From NCBI GenBank assembly GCA_016794565.1, contig JAEUHQ010000131.1, positions 1 through 43,624 of the forward strand: DNA of 43,624 bases, in the 5' to 3' direction. The position numbers and the translations under genes are program-made. Shown here piece after piece: positions 18,626 through 27,672 of the stretch. The DNA is from Planctomycetota bacterium (lineage in GTDB: Bacteria; Planctomycetota; UBA1135; UBA2386). Numbering within the stretch: position 1 is the stretch's first letter; each line of letters starts with the position of its first letter. Under the pieces are notes generated by a model, which worked only from the letters and a program-made list of their open reading frames with translations, made no database searches and was not told the origin of the DNA.

Positions 18626-19489
18626 TCAGCCGAAGGACGCGAGCGACGCGCGGGCGCTCTCCATCGCGGCGAGCAACTCGGGGCGCAGCGCCGGCCAGTC
18701 GGCGGCTTGCAGCCCCACCGTCGCAAGCTGGTCGGGGTCGACCTTGGTGCCCGGTTCGTGGCCGGCGCGGAACCCGAAGGCGCACTCGTCGGCGAGCGCG
18801 TCGGCGATGCGGACGACGGCGACGGGAACCGGCACGGCGGTGCCGGAGGCATGGTGGCTCGCGATCGCGTCGCGCACGGCCTGCCCGAGGTTCCACCGCT
18901 CCGCGACGAGGGCGCCGGCCTCCGCGTGGTCGCAGCCGAGCAGGCGCCGCTCCACCTCGGCGACGGCCGAGCCGTGGTTCCAGTTCGGCGGCTGACCGTG
19001 CAGCAGGGGCGCCAGGAGCAGCATGCCGACATCGTGAAGCAGCCCGACCACGAACGACAGTTCGCTCTCCTCGGCGTCGAGGCCAACGCGCTGGGCGAGC
19101 CGCTTGCTGCCGGCGGCGACCGCGATCGCGTGCGTCCACATGCCGCGGGTGTCGTGGCCGTAGATCGAATAGTCGCGCTGCAGCAGCTTGGCGGCGCTCG
19201 TCGCGACGACGAGCGTGCGGATCCCGCGGAACCCGACGACCATCACGGCTTCGCGCGTCGTCGCGATCGCGCGCCGGAGCCCGAACCACGGCGAGTTGAC
19301 CATCGCCAGGAGTCGCCCCGTCAGCACGGGGTCGTGGCGCAGGACCGCTTCGATGTCGCTCGGCTCCGTGTCCGGGCGGCCCAGCAGCGTCAACACCCGG
19401 GCCGTCACCTCGGGCAGAGGCGGGATCGAGTCGATCGCAGCGAGCAATTCGCGTCGCGAGGCGGTCGTCGCATCGAGGGGGCGCGTCAT
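18626..19489 (-). CDS. HDOD-domain signalling protein
   Basis: A 287-residue cytoplasmic protein starting at MTRPLDATTASRRELL, with the purine-rich stretch GGAAGAAG directly before the ATG. The HDOD domain spans about residues 15-215 (IDSIPPLPEVTARVLTLLG, LLAMVNSPWFGLRRAI, MVVGFRGIRTLVVATSA, FVVGLLHDVGMLLLAPLL). An HD pair (LLHDVG) and later HH residues (ASHHASG) are present, but HDOD proteins generally lack full metal phosphodiesterase centres. The family is associated with regulation of signal transduction, motility and stress in many bacteria. It stands alone between convergent hisS and a divergent unknown gene, so no target can be inferred. Confidence 0.93.
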   Translation of the reverse strand: MTRPLDATTASRRELLAAIDSIPPLPEVTARVLTLLGRPDTEPSDIEAVLRHDPVLTGRLLAMVNSPWFGLRRAIATTREAVMVVGFRGIRTLVVATSAAKLLQRDYSIYGHDTRGMWTHAIAVAAGSKRLAQRVGLDAEESELSFVVGLLHDVGMLLLAPLLHGQPPNWNHGSAVAEVERRLLGCDHAEAGALVAERWNLGQAVRDAIASHHASGTAVPVPVAVVRIADALADECAFGFRAGHEPGTKVDPDQLATVGLQAADWPALRPELLAAMESARASLASFG

Positions 19490-19636
19490 CTTCTTCCCGG
19501 GCAGAGTTCGGCAGTCTAGGCGCCTGGCATGAGCACTTCTCGGGGTTTTCCCGTAGTGCAGGTCGCGAACGCCGTGCGGCCCGGGCGGCGGCCCGCGGCA
19601 GTGGACGATGCGACCGGGCGGCGCCAAGATGCGCCG

Positions 19637-20623
19637 ATGGCGGTATCCGAAGCGGCATCGGGCCCGCAGCAGCCCCTGCAGCCCGAAGAGCTCGAACTGG
19701 TCGAGCAGGTGCGGGCGGCACTGCGGCAGTCCTCCCTGCCGACCGCCGCCGCCACGATCGACGCGATCGGGCGACAAGTGGAGAGCCTCGGCCTCTTCGG
19801 TGCGCTGCTCGCGCGCTACCCGTCCCCGCTCGAGGAGCAGCAGCTCGGACCGATGCGGCGCGGCCTCGAGACGCTGGTCGACAACCTCGTATCCACCGAC
19901 CCCGCGACGTTCCCGTTCCGGGCGCCGACGCAGGCCCTCGTCGGGCGCGCGATGAACATGGCGCAGATCAACTTCCTGCGCATGCTGTGGCACGTCACGG
20001 GCACCTTGCCCGATCCAGCGGAAGCCGCGACGCTGCGCGAGGTCGCGGCGCGGCGGCTCCGCGCGAGTGTTCACTGCCGCCTCGTCGAAGAAGTGCTCGC
20101 CGACATCGTGACCGACGGGCTCGTCGAGAAACCGCTGAGGCAGCAGGCCGGGCGCAACCTCGCGCAGCTCTGGGGCAACCGCCTCACGTGGCGCGTGAAC
20201 CGCTTCTTCCCGATCCTCGCCGCGACGTGGGAGGCGCGACAGCGCATCCGGGTCGTCGGCGGCACGCTCGCCGGGCAGAGCGAACTCGTGCAGCTCTTCT
20301 CGTGCGGCTGCGATGCCGAGTTCGTCGACCTGCTGATGGACCAGGACTACGGTGAGGTCGAGGTGCAGGCGTTCCGCGAGTTCTTGTTCGGGACGTCGTC
20401 CGAGGAGCTCGATCGTCTCGCGCAGCGCATGGCGGCCGAAGGCATGTCGAGCATCGAACTCGACGCCAAGATGGACACGGTCGGGCGCGACGCCGGTTCG
20501 ATCCTGTTCGAGTTCTTCCGCGCGCGCCTCGTGCAGTGCACGGCCCGCCGGACGGCCAAACTGCCCGGGCCCCGTCACACCGCGGAGGGCTACGTGATGC
20601 TGGCCTGGCTGGCGCGACAGTGA
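19637..20623 (+). CDS. Conserved-looking cytoplasmic protein of unknown function
   Basis: A 328-residue protein if started at MAVSEAASGPQQPLQ (19637); an in-frame start at 19529 would add 36 residues rich in Arg/Pro that look non-coding. No signal peptide or membrane segment is visible. The sequence is largely helical and amphipathic (LELVEQVRAALRQS, MNMAQINFLRMLWHVTG). Cysteines occur at CGCDAEF and in ARLVQCTARR, without a complete metal-binding pattern. No family is recognised. The gene is divergent from the HDOD gene (147 bp between starts) and lies 36 bp upstream of the next secreted-protein gene on the same strand, so those two may be co-transcribed. Its coding composition is like that of its neighbours. 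Confidence 0.75.
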   Translation: MAVSEAASGPQQPLQPEELELVEQVRAALRQSSLPTAAATIDAIGRQVESLGLFGALLARYPSPLEEQQLGPMRRGLETLVDNLVSTDPATFPFRAPTQALVGRAMNMAQINFLRMLWHVTGTLPDPAEAATLREVAARRLRASVHCRLVEEVLADIVTDGLVEKPLRQQAGRNLAQLWGNRLTWRVNRFFPILAATWEARQRIRVVGGTLAGQSELVQLFSCGCDAEFVDLLMDQDYGEVEVQAFREFLFGTSSEELDRLAQRMAAEGMSSIELDAKMDTVGRDAGSILFEFFRARLVQCTARRTAKLPGPRHTAEGYVMLAWLARQ

Positions 20624-20659
20624 GTTGCCGCCGCAGGGGCCGCGCATAGAGTCCTGCCA

Positions 20660-22945
20660 ATGCGCATCGGACCATGGTTGCTCGCCGTCTCCGCGCTCCT
20701 CCCGCTGTCTGCCCAGGACGCGGCGGCTCTCGCCGCTCGCGAGAACACCGTGAAGACGCGCGCCGTGTCGGGGCTCCTCTCGATCGCCGACGCGCTCGCA
20801 GCCCAGAAGCAGTTCCGGCGCGCGCTGTCGTTGCGTCGTGAAGTGCTCACGGAGTACGACGAGAACGAGGCCAAGGCGCGGCAGCAGTGCGGGTTCCTGC
20901 GCGTCGGCGACAGCTGGAGGCGCGACGACCGCGTCGAATTGCTGGACGAGGACGGCAAAGGGGACACGAAGGCCCTGCGCAAGGTCGACCAGCAGATGGA
21001 TGCGCTCGCGCGCGATCTCACCGGCGAGCACCGTGCTCTCGCGGAGGGGTGGACCGCGGCCGGCGACGCCGAGCGCGCGAAGAAGCACTGGGCCCGTGTT
21101 CTGCGGTTCGTGCCGGCCGACAAAGCCGCGGTCGCCGCGCTGTCGCTGTCGGTGTTCGACGGCTATCGCGGCACTCCGGCCGAAGTCGACATGCTGCGGC
21201 GGTCGCGCGCGATCTCGGGCGCGTGCGAGTGGCTGCACCGCGCGCGCTTTGCCGTCACGTCGCTCGGAGACACGAAGCACCCGGTCCTCGCCGCGGCCGG
21301 GATCGCGCACACCGGGGTCCGCAGCGAGCACTTCCAGGTGTTCGGTGCGCTGCCGGAGGCGCAGTTGCAGAAGCTCGCCGAGTACGCCGAGCGGGCCCTG
21401 CTCCTCAGCCACACGTTGTTCGGCACGTCGACCGGCGAAGCGTTCGTGCCGGCGCGCATGCGCGGCATGCTCTTCGTGGCCGGCCCCGAGCAGTACCAGA
21501 AGGTGATGGATTCGGCGGCGGCGCAGTTCGACGCCGAGCGTCTCGCGTTCCTGAAGACCCTGGACCAGGCATTTCTCGACGCGGACGGTTCGTCGTGGCG
21601 TCTCTACAACGTGGTGCAGGGGGAGGACGTCGCCCTCGACGTCTGTGTGCGCGGCGTCGTGCAGGACGCTGCGGGCGTGCTGACGAACGGGCTCTGGGAG
21701 GGGCTCGGCCACGCGGCGTGCGGCTTCATGTTCCACCGCACACTGACGTTCCTCCTCGAACAGCAGAAGGAGCGCACGTCGGCGTCGTCGACGTCGAAGA
21801 CCCTGTTGCCGGACCTCGAGACGTGGGCGCGCATCGCCGAGGAGTCCGCCTGGTCGAAGAGCGACACCCGCACGAGCGAGCTCGTCCTTCTGTCCGCGGC
21901 GAAGTTCACCAACGAGCAGCGCGTGAAGGCCTGGGCGATCTGCGACTACCTCTTCCGCTGCCGGCCCGAGTTCGTGCTCGAACTCGACCGCAGCCAGTCG
22001 CCCGAGATCCGCACGCCGCCCGACGTCGAGAAGGAGTTCCTGCGGCGCACGCAGTACGAACTGACGCGCGTCGACGCGGAGTGGCGCGACCACTGGGCGC
22101 GCCAGTCGGCGCTGCGCGCGGCGATGGCGAGGGATCCAGCGGCGGCGGAGAAGGCGACGGACGCCAAGGCGCGGTTGCGCGCGCGGTCTCTCGTCGACGC
22201 GGTGAACGAGGCCCGCGCCGCCTCGATGTGCGGCCCGGTCGGCTTCTTCGTCGCCGACGGCGACGAAGTGCAGACTTCGCTGCGCTGGCTCGACGACGTG
22301 CAGAAAGCGGAGGCGATGCAGAAGCGGAAGCCGAAGGAGGTCGTGCCGCGACCGCCGGAGCCGCCCTGCCTCGGCACGCTGACCCTCGCGTCGCGGCGGG
22401 CGACCGCCGCCGAAGCCGTCTCGGACTGGATCGTCCAGCCGGCGCTGCGCGACCTGCTGCTGCACCCGGGCCGTTCGTTGTGCGGCAGCGCGATCGCCGC
22501 GTCGCACTGGGCGTTGGATCTGGGCCCCGCGGTCCCGACGCGCGCGGGCGAGCCCTTCCTGTGGCCGCGCGACGGACAGGCGGGTGTCGTCGGCAGCGTG
22601 CGGGTCGGCGACCTCGGCCCGCGCGCCGCTGCCGCCCTCGCGGCGGCGGGCAAACAGCCGAACGACCTGGTCGGCGTACCGCTCACCGCACACTTCGCGC
22701 GCGAGGTGCAGCCCGGTGTGCTCGCCGCCGCGCAATGCCGCGTCTTCGCGACGAACATCGCCGCGAAGGGCGTGACCATCGTCTACCAGGCCCCGGGCGA
22801 ACCGGACTCGGCGAACGGCGTCGTCGCGTTCGTACCCTTCGAGCCGATGGGCAGCGGACCGGTGGACGTGCAGTGGGAGATCCCGGCGACGAAGACCGGA
22901 CAGAAGGAACCTTCGATGCCACGGCTCCGGTTCACGGTGAAGTAG
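20660..22945 (+). CDS. Secreted protein with TPR-like N-terminus and possible degenerate CAP-like C-terminus
   Basis: A 761-residue exported protein with signal peptide MRIGPWLLAVSALLPLSAQ. Residues about 25-160 contain tetratricopeptide-like helices (ADALAAQKQFRRALSLRRE, WTAAGDAERAKKHWARVL). The middle (about 220-480) has the layout of secreted peptidase-like proteins (RSEHFQVFGALPEAQLQKL), but where an HExxH would be expected the sequence is EGLGHAACGF, so metallopeptidase activity is unlikely. About residues 510-640 resemble a CAP/SCP domain as found in other planctomycete proteins (VDAVNEARAASM, VSDWIVQPALRDLLLHPG, then EPFLWPRDGQAG); this is a weak match judged by eye. It ends with an Ig-like stretch (GPVDVQWEIPATKTG). 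The function is unknown. No Shine-Dalgarno sequence is obvious. Confidence 0.82.
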   Translation: MRIGPWLLAVSALLPLSAQDAAALAARENTVKTRAVSGLLSIADALAAQKQFRRALSLRREVLTEYDENEAKARQQCGFLRVGDSWRRDDRVELLDEDGKGDTKALRKVDQQMDALARDLTGEHRALAEGWTAAGDAERAKKHWARVLRFVPADKAAVAALSLSVFDGYRGTPAEVDMLRRSRAISGACEWLHRARFAVTSLGDTKHPVLAAAGIAHTGVRSEHFQVFGALPEAQLQKLAEYAERALLLSHTLFGTSTGEAFVPARMRGMLFVAGPEQYQKVMDSAAAQFDAERLAFLKTLDQAFLDADGSSWRLYNVVQGEDVALDVCVRGVVQDAAGVLTNGLWEGLGHAACGFMFHRTLTFLLEQQKERTSASSTSKTLLPDLETWARIAEESAWSKSDTRTSELVLLSAAKFTNEQRVKAWAICDYLFRCRPEFVLELDRSQSPEIRTPPDVEKEFLRRTQYELTRVDAEWRDHWARQSALRAAMARDPAAAEKATDAKARLRARSLVDAVNEARAASMCGPVGFFVADGDEVQTSLRWLDDVQKAEAMQKRKPKEVVPRPPEPPCLGTLTLASRRATAAEAVSDWIVQPALRDLLLHPGRSLCGSAIAASHWALDLGPAVPTRAGEPFLWPRDGQAGVVGSVRVGDLGPRAAAALAAAGKQPNDLVGVPLTAHFAREVQPGVLAAAQCRVFATNIAAKGVTIVYQAPGEPDSANGVVAFVPFEPMGSGPVDVQWEIPATKTGQKEPSMPRLRFTVK

Positions 22946-22983
22946 CGAGCGCTGCTACGTCCGGCGACGACTGGCTCCGGAGC

Positions 22984-23013
22984 CGACGAGGCCGTATCAA
23001 GGCCGGCTCGTCG
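22984..23013 (+). terminator. Possible hairpin between the secreted-protein gene and the NRPS gene
   Basis: CGACGAG at 22984-22990 can pair with CTCGTCG at 23007-23013, with GCC/GGC able to extend the stem inward. The hairpin lies 39 bp after one stop codon and 20 bp before the NRPS start. There is no T-tract, so it could be a weak terminator, an RNA-stability element or nothing. A 12-bp palindrome, GGCTCCGGAGCC, lies directly upstream (22973-22984). Confidence 0.3.
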
Positions 23014-23032
23014 TTCCTCCGATTCGAAGCCA

Positions 23033-26000
23033 ATGCCTCCACCGCTCTCGGCCGTGTTCATCGGCTCGGACACCCTCCTGTTGCAGTGCATCGAGGTGTT
23101 CCGCGCGCGCGGCCACCAGGTCGTCGCCGTCGCGACCGACGCCGAGAAGGTGCGGCGTTACTGCGCCGAACACGAACTGCGCTGCCTCGATGCGATGGGG
23201 GACCTGGTCGCCGGCCTCGCCGGCGCGGCGTTCGACCATCTCTTCGCGATCACGTGGCTGCGCATGCTGCCGGCAGCGGTGCTCGGCCTGCCGCGGCGCT
23301 CGGCGGTGAACTTCCACGACGGTCCGCTGCCGCGCTACGCCGGCCTCAACGCGACGTGCTGGGCCATCGCGAACGGCGAGAACCAGCACGCGGTCACGTG
23401 GCACGAGATCGAGCCGAAGGCGGACACGGGCGCGATCCTGCTTCAGCGCCCGTTCCCGATCGCGGGCGACGACACGGCGTTCACGCTGAACGCGCGCTGC
23501 TTCCAGGTCGGGCAGGAGACGTTCGGCGAACTCGTCGACGCGCTCGCCGCCGGCACGGTGGGCCGACAGGCGCAGGACCTCGGCCAGCGCACCTACTTCG
23601 GCAAGCACGCACGCCCGGCCGCTCTCGCCGTGCTCGACTGGAACGAGACCGCGGTCCACGTCGCGCGTGCCGTGCGTGCGTTCGACCACGGCGGCTACCG
23701 CAATCCGATCGCGATCGCCAAGGTGCGCACACCCGGCGGAGCGATCGTTCCGGGCGGCGTCGAGGTCCTAGCGGCGAGCGGTGCTGCGCCGGGCACGGTG
23801 ACCGCGGTCGGGGACGAGTTCGTCCAGGTTGCGTGCCGCGACGGCGACGTGCGGCTCACGCGGCTGCGTTGCCTGCGCGCCTCGCCGCTGGACGGCAGGA
23901 CGCTCGCGACGTTCGGTGTCCAGGCGGGCGCGGCGCTGCCGGTCCTTTCTGCCGGCGAGTGCGAGGTGCTCACGGCGCTCGGTGTCGCAGCAGCGCCGGC
24001 CGAGGATGCGTGGGTCGACATCCTGCGGCGGGCCGAGCCCTTGTCGGTCCCGGACGGCGCACCTGGGAGCGGTGTGGCCGACCCGTGCGACATCGCCGTG
24101 CGACTCGACGGCGCGAACGACGCCGTGGCCGCGGCCGCGCTGTGCGCCGCCTTCCTCGCACGGTCCGCTGCTTCGCCGTCGATCACGGTCGGTCTGCGCG
24201 GCGCTGCCCGAACGGCGGGCGATCCGTTCCCCGACCTGGTCGTCGCGCATCCGCCGGAGATCTTCGGCGTCGATCCGGAGGCAGGAGTCGGCGCCGCGCT
24301 CGCGGCGACCGCCGATGCACTGCGCCTCGGACTGCAACGCGGGCCGCTCCTCCGGGAGATGCTCGTGCGGCGAGCCGACGTGCTTCCGGCGAACCTCACG
24401 CTCGAGCCGCCGGTGCGGCTGTGCGTCGGTGCCGCGCCGCTGCCGGCCGCGCCCGGGACGCTGACGTTCGTCGTCGCCGGCGACGGCGGGGTCGTCGTGC
24501 GGTTCGACCGAGCGTCGCTCGCCGAGGCATCGGCCCGCGCGATGGTTGCGCGCCTCGTGGTGTTCGCGCGAGCGGCGCGCACCGGACCGGGGACGGCGCT
24601 CGCCGCCGTACCGATCCTCGACGCGGCCGATCTGCAGAAGCTGCTGCACGAGTGGAACGCGACCGACGCCCCCGCGCCGGCCGAGCCGTGCGTGCACCGC
24701 CAGTTCCGCGACCAGGCGCAGAGGACCCCGGATCACGTGGCGCTGCGCCACGACGGGCGGGCCGTCACGTACCGCGAGCTGTCGCAGCTCGTCGAGCGCC
24801 TCGCCGGCTGGTTGCGAGGTCGTGGCGTGCAGGCCGGGGACCGGGTCGGCGTCTGCACCACGCGCGGCATCGGCATGGTCACCGCCGTCCTCGCCGCGCA
24901 CCGGTGCGGCGCCGCGTACGTTCCCCTCGATCCGTCGTACCCGCGCGAACGGCTGCAGTTCATGGCGGGGGACGCCGAACTCGCCGCGCTGGTGGTCGAC
25001 CACGGCAGTGCCGGCCGCGCGCCCGCCGCGTCGTGCCCCCGCATCGATCTCGACGCGGACGCAGCGGCGATCGCCGGCGCCGAGCGTCTCGCCGACGACC
25101 CGGCGACCGGCGAGCACGTCGCGTACCTCATCTACACGTCGGGAAGCACCGGGCGGCCGAAGGGCGTCATGGTGCGGCACCGCAACGTCACGAACTTCTT
25201 CCTCGGCATGGATCGGGTGCTCGGCACCGAGCCGGGCACGTGGCTCGCGGTCACGAGCCTCTCGTTCGACATCTCCGTGCTCGAACTGCTCTGGACCCTC
25301 GCGCGCGGCTTCACCGTGGTCGTGCACGACGGCGAAGGCGCGTCGACGTCGGCCGCACGACCGGCGGCGCCCGCGCGGCCGATCACGTTCAGTCTCTTCT
25401 ACTTCGCCAGCGACGAAGGAGAGCGCGCCCAGGACAAGTACCAGCTGTTGCTCGAAGGCGCTCGGTTCGCCGACGCGAACGGCTTCGAGGCGGTGTGGAC
25501 GCCCGAACGGCACTTCCACGCGTTCGGCGGCCTGTATCCGAATCCGGCGGTCGCCAGTGCGGCGATCGCCGCGATCACCAGGAACGTGGCGATCCGCGCC
25601 GGTTCGTGCGTGCTGCCGCTCCATCACCCGATCCGCGTGGCGGAGGACTGGGCGCTCGTCGACAACCTCTCTCGCGGGCGTGTCGGCATCGCATTCGCCG
25701 CCGGCTGGCACAGCCGCGACTTCGTGCTGCGTCCGGAGAACTTCGCGGACCGGAAGAACGTGCTGTTCGCCGGCATCCAGCAGGTGCACGCGCTGTGGCG
25801 CGGCGAAGAAGTCCAGTTCCCGGGACCGGACGGCAAGGCGATCCCGATCCGTACGCTGCCGCGCCCGGTGCAGAAGTCGCTGCCGACGTGGGTCACCGTC
25901 GCCGGCAATCCCGAGACGTACCGCCAGGCTGGCGAGGCCGGCGCCTTCGTGCTGACGCACCTGCTCGGCCAGAGCCTGGAAGAACTCGCGACGAAGCTCG

Positions 26001-27655
26001 ACGCCTACCGCGAGGCGTGGCGCGCGGCCGGACACCCTGGCGAGGGCAAGGTCACACTGATGCTGCACACCTTCGTCGGCGACGACGAGGAGAAGGTGCG
26101 CGCGACGGTGCGCGAGCCGATGAAGGGGTACCTGCGCAGCAGCCTCGACCTCGTGAAGCAGGCCGCGTGGTCGTTCCCCGCCTTCAAGAGCCGCGTCGAC
26201 AAGCCCGGCGAACTCGATGCCCTGCTGAAGGGCGGGCTGTCGGAGGACGAACTCGACGCGCTGCTCGAGTTCTCGTTCGACCGCTACTACCGGCAGAGCG
26301 GTCTGTTCGGGACGCCCGAGGGCTGCGTCGCGATCGTCGACCGTCTGCGCACACTGCGCGTCGACGAGATCGCGTGCCTCGTCGACTTCGGCGTGCCGAC
26401 CGACGTCGTGGTGGCGCATCTGCCGGCACTCGTCGAGCTGAAGCGTCGGTGCGACGCGGCAACCGCAGCGTCGATCGCGGCCTGCTCCGGTGACTGTGCG
26501 CCGCCGAAGCCGCCGGCGACGATCCCCGCGCTCGTGCAGGAGCACCGTGTGACGCACTTCCAGTGCACGCCGTCGATGGCGGGCATGTTGCTCGTCGACC
26601 CGGCGGCCGCGAACGCGTTCCGCGGGCTCCGTCACATGCTCGTGGGTGGCGAGGCGCTGGCGCCGGCGCTCGCGCGCGACCTGCGCGCGCTCGTGCCGAA
26701 CCTGCACGACGTCTACGGACCGACCGAGACGACCGTCTGGTCGACGACGATGCGCGTCGGCGCCGAGGAGCCGGTGCCGATCGGCCGCCCGCTCGCGAAC
26801 CAGCGCGTCTACGTGCTCGATGCCAACCGTCAGCCGGTCCCGATCGGCGGTGCCGGGGAACTGTGGATCGGCGGAGCTGGCGTCACGGCCGGCTACTTCC
26901 GTCGTCCGGAGCTCACGGCCGAACGATTCGTGGCCGATCCCTTCGCACCGGCCGGCGGGTCGATGTACGCGACCGGCGACCTCGCGCGCTTCCGTGGCGA
27001 CGGCGTGCTCGAGTACCTCGGCCGCAAGGACCACCAGGTGAAGGTGCGCGGCTACCGCATCGAACTCGGCGAGATCGAAGCGGCGCTCGGCCAGCACGCG
27101 GCGGTCCGCGAATGCGTCGTCGTCGCGCGGACCGACGGCGGCGAGGCCCGCCTCGTCGCGTACTTCGTGGCGCGTTCCGCCGGTGTGAAGGCGGACGAAC
27201 TGCGTGTGCACCTGCGCGGCGTGCTGCCGGAGTTCATGGTGCCGAGCCACTTCGTCGCGATGGCGGAACTGCCGCGCACGCCGAACCTGAAGGTCGACCG
27301 CAAGGCGCTGCCGTCACCGGAGGCCGTCGCCCAGACGGGGGCCAAGGCCGTCGTGCAGGCGGCCGACGCGACGGAGGACACCATCCTCGCCATCTGGAAG
27401 CAGGCGCTCGGCACCGAGGACGTCGGCGTCGAGAACAACTTCTTCGACTCGGGCGGTCACAGCATCCTCGCGGTGCGAGTGCACCGCGAGATCGTGCAAC
27501 GGCTCGGCGTCGATCTGCAGGTGACCGATCTGTTCCGCTTCACGACGGTGCGCTCCCTCGCGAAGCACCTGCAGGCGGGCAAGTCCCAGCCGACCGCAGC
27601 GCAACAGGCCGCCGAGCGCGCGAAGGCGCGCCGCAACCTCCTGCGCCGCGGCTGA
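23033..27655 (+). CDS. Single-module NRPS: formyltransferase - partial condensation - adenylation split by luciferase-like monooxygenase - carrier protein
   Basis: A 1540-residue cytoplasmic assembly-line enzyme. Residues 1-310 form a formyl-THF-dependent formyltransferase with catalytic Asn93, His95 (NFHDGPLPRYAG) and Asp131 (KADTG) plus its C-terminal barrel. About 330-545 match only the C-terminal half of a condensation domain, with no HHxxxDG. The adenylation domain starts near 550: A3 YLIYTSGSTGRPKG at 698, A4 FDIS at 745, A5 YGPTETT at 1228, A7 YATGDLARF near 1312, A10 NLKVDRKAL near 1418. A luciferase-like FMN monooxygenase of the MupA/Atu3671 type is inserted between A4 and A5 (about 783-1138: TPERHFHAFGGLYPNP, GRVGIAFAAGWHSRDF). 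The carrier domain has FFDSGGHSIL with Ser1477 for phosphopantetheine. Specificity residues D746, I747, L750, Q1177, L1203, G1205, V1227, V1235, W1236 and K1420 suggest glycine. No thioesterase, reductase or phosphopantetheinyl transferase lies nearby. The start has no good ribosome binding site. Confidence 0.95.
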   Translation: MPPPLSAVFIGSDTLLLQCIEVFRARGHQVVAVATDAEKVRRYCAEHELRCLDAMGDLVAGLAGAAFDHLFAITWLRMLPAAVLGLPRRSAVNFHDGPLPRYAGLNATCWAIANGENQHAVTWHEIEPKADTGAILLQRPFPIAGDDTAFTLNARCFQVGQETFGELVDALAAGTVGRQAQDLGQRTYFGKHARPAALAVLDWNETAVHVARAVRAFDHGGYRNPIAIAKVRTPGGAIVPGGVEVLAASGAAPGTVTAVGDEFVQVACRDGDVRLTRLRCLRASPLDGRTLATFGVQAGAALPVLSAGECEVLTALGVAAAPAEDAWVDILRRAEPLSVPDGAPGSGVADPCDIAVRLDGANDAVAAAALCAAFLARSAASPSITVGLRGAARTAGDPFPDLVVAHPPEIFGVDPEAGVGAALAATADALRLGLQRGPLLREMLVRRADVLPANLTLEPPVRLCVGAAPLPAAPGTLTFVVAGDGGVVVRFDRASLAEASARAMVARLVVFARAARTGPGTALAAVPILDAADLQKLLHEWNATDAPAPAEPCVHRQFRDQAQRTPDHVALRHDGRAVTYRELSQLVERLAGWLRGRGVQAGDRVGVCTTRGIGMVTAVLAAHRCGAAYVPLDPSYPRERLQFMAGDAELAALVVDHGSAGRAPAASCPRIDLDADAAAIAGAERLADDPATGEHVAYLIYTSGSTGRPKGVMVRHRNVTNFFLGMDRVLGTEPGTWLAVTSLSFDISVLELLWTLARGFTVVVHDGEGASTSAARPAAPARPITFSLFYFASDEGERAQDKYQLLLEGARFADANGFEAVWTPERHFHAFGGLYPNPAVASAAIAAITRNVAIRAGSCVLPLHHPIRVAEDWALVDNLSRGRVGIAFAAGWHSRDFVLRPENFADRKNVLFAGIQQVHALWRGEEVQFPGPDGKAIPIRTLPRPVQKSLPTWVTVAGNPETYRQAGEAGAFVLTHLLGQSLEELATKLDAYREAWRAAGHPGEGKVTLMLHTFVGDDEEKVRATVREPMKGYLRSSLDLVKQAAWSFPAFKSRVDKPGELDALLKGGLSEDELDALLEFSFDRYYRQSGLFGTPEGCVAIVDRLRTLRVDEIACLVDFGVPTDVVVAHLPALVELKRRCDAATAASIAACSGDCAPPKPPATIPALVQEHRVTHFQCTPSMAGMLLVDPAAANAFRGLRHMLVGGEALAPALARDLRALVPNLHDVYGPTETTVWSTTMRVGAEEPVPIGRPLANQRVYVLDANRQPVPIGGAGELWIGGAGVTAGYFRRPELTAERFVADPFAPAGGSMYATGDLARFRGDGVLEYLGRKDHQVKVRGYRIELGEIEAALGQHAAVRECVVVARTDGGEARLVAYFVARSAGVKADELRVHLRGVLPEFMVPSHFVAMAELPRTPNLKVDRKALPSPEAVAQTGAKAVVQAADATEDTILAIWKQALGTEDVGVENNFFDSGGHSILAVRVHREIVQRLGVDLQVTDLFRFTTVRSLAKHLQAGKSQPTAAQQAAERAKARRNLLRRG

Positions 27656-27672
27656 GGCGCGCCGCTGCGCCT
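27655..27672. terminator. Short inverted repeat between convergent NRPS and secreted-protein genes
   Basis: AGGCGC at 27655-27660 and GCGCCT at 27667-27672 form a perfect 6-bp stem with a 6-base loop exactly across the 15-bp convergent gap. It could act as a bidirectional terminator, but there is no T-tract and the repeat is short in this GC-rich context. Confidence 0.3.

Noticed and set aside
20887..26493. An 1868-codon open frame on the plus strand
   Set aside because: It overlaps two well-supported genes in another frame and shows Arg/Ala/Gly-rich noise without any recognisable motif.
26393..26560. A frameshift or gene break inside the NRPS adenylation domain
   Set aside because: The domain is interrupted by an in-frame luciferase-like domain, and the adenylation motifs resume in the same frame, so it is an insertion and not damage.
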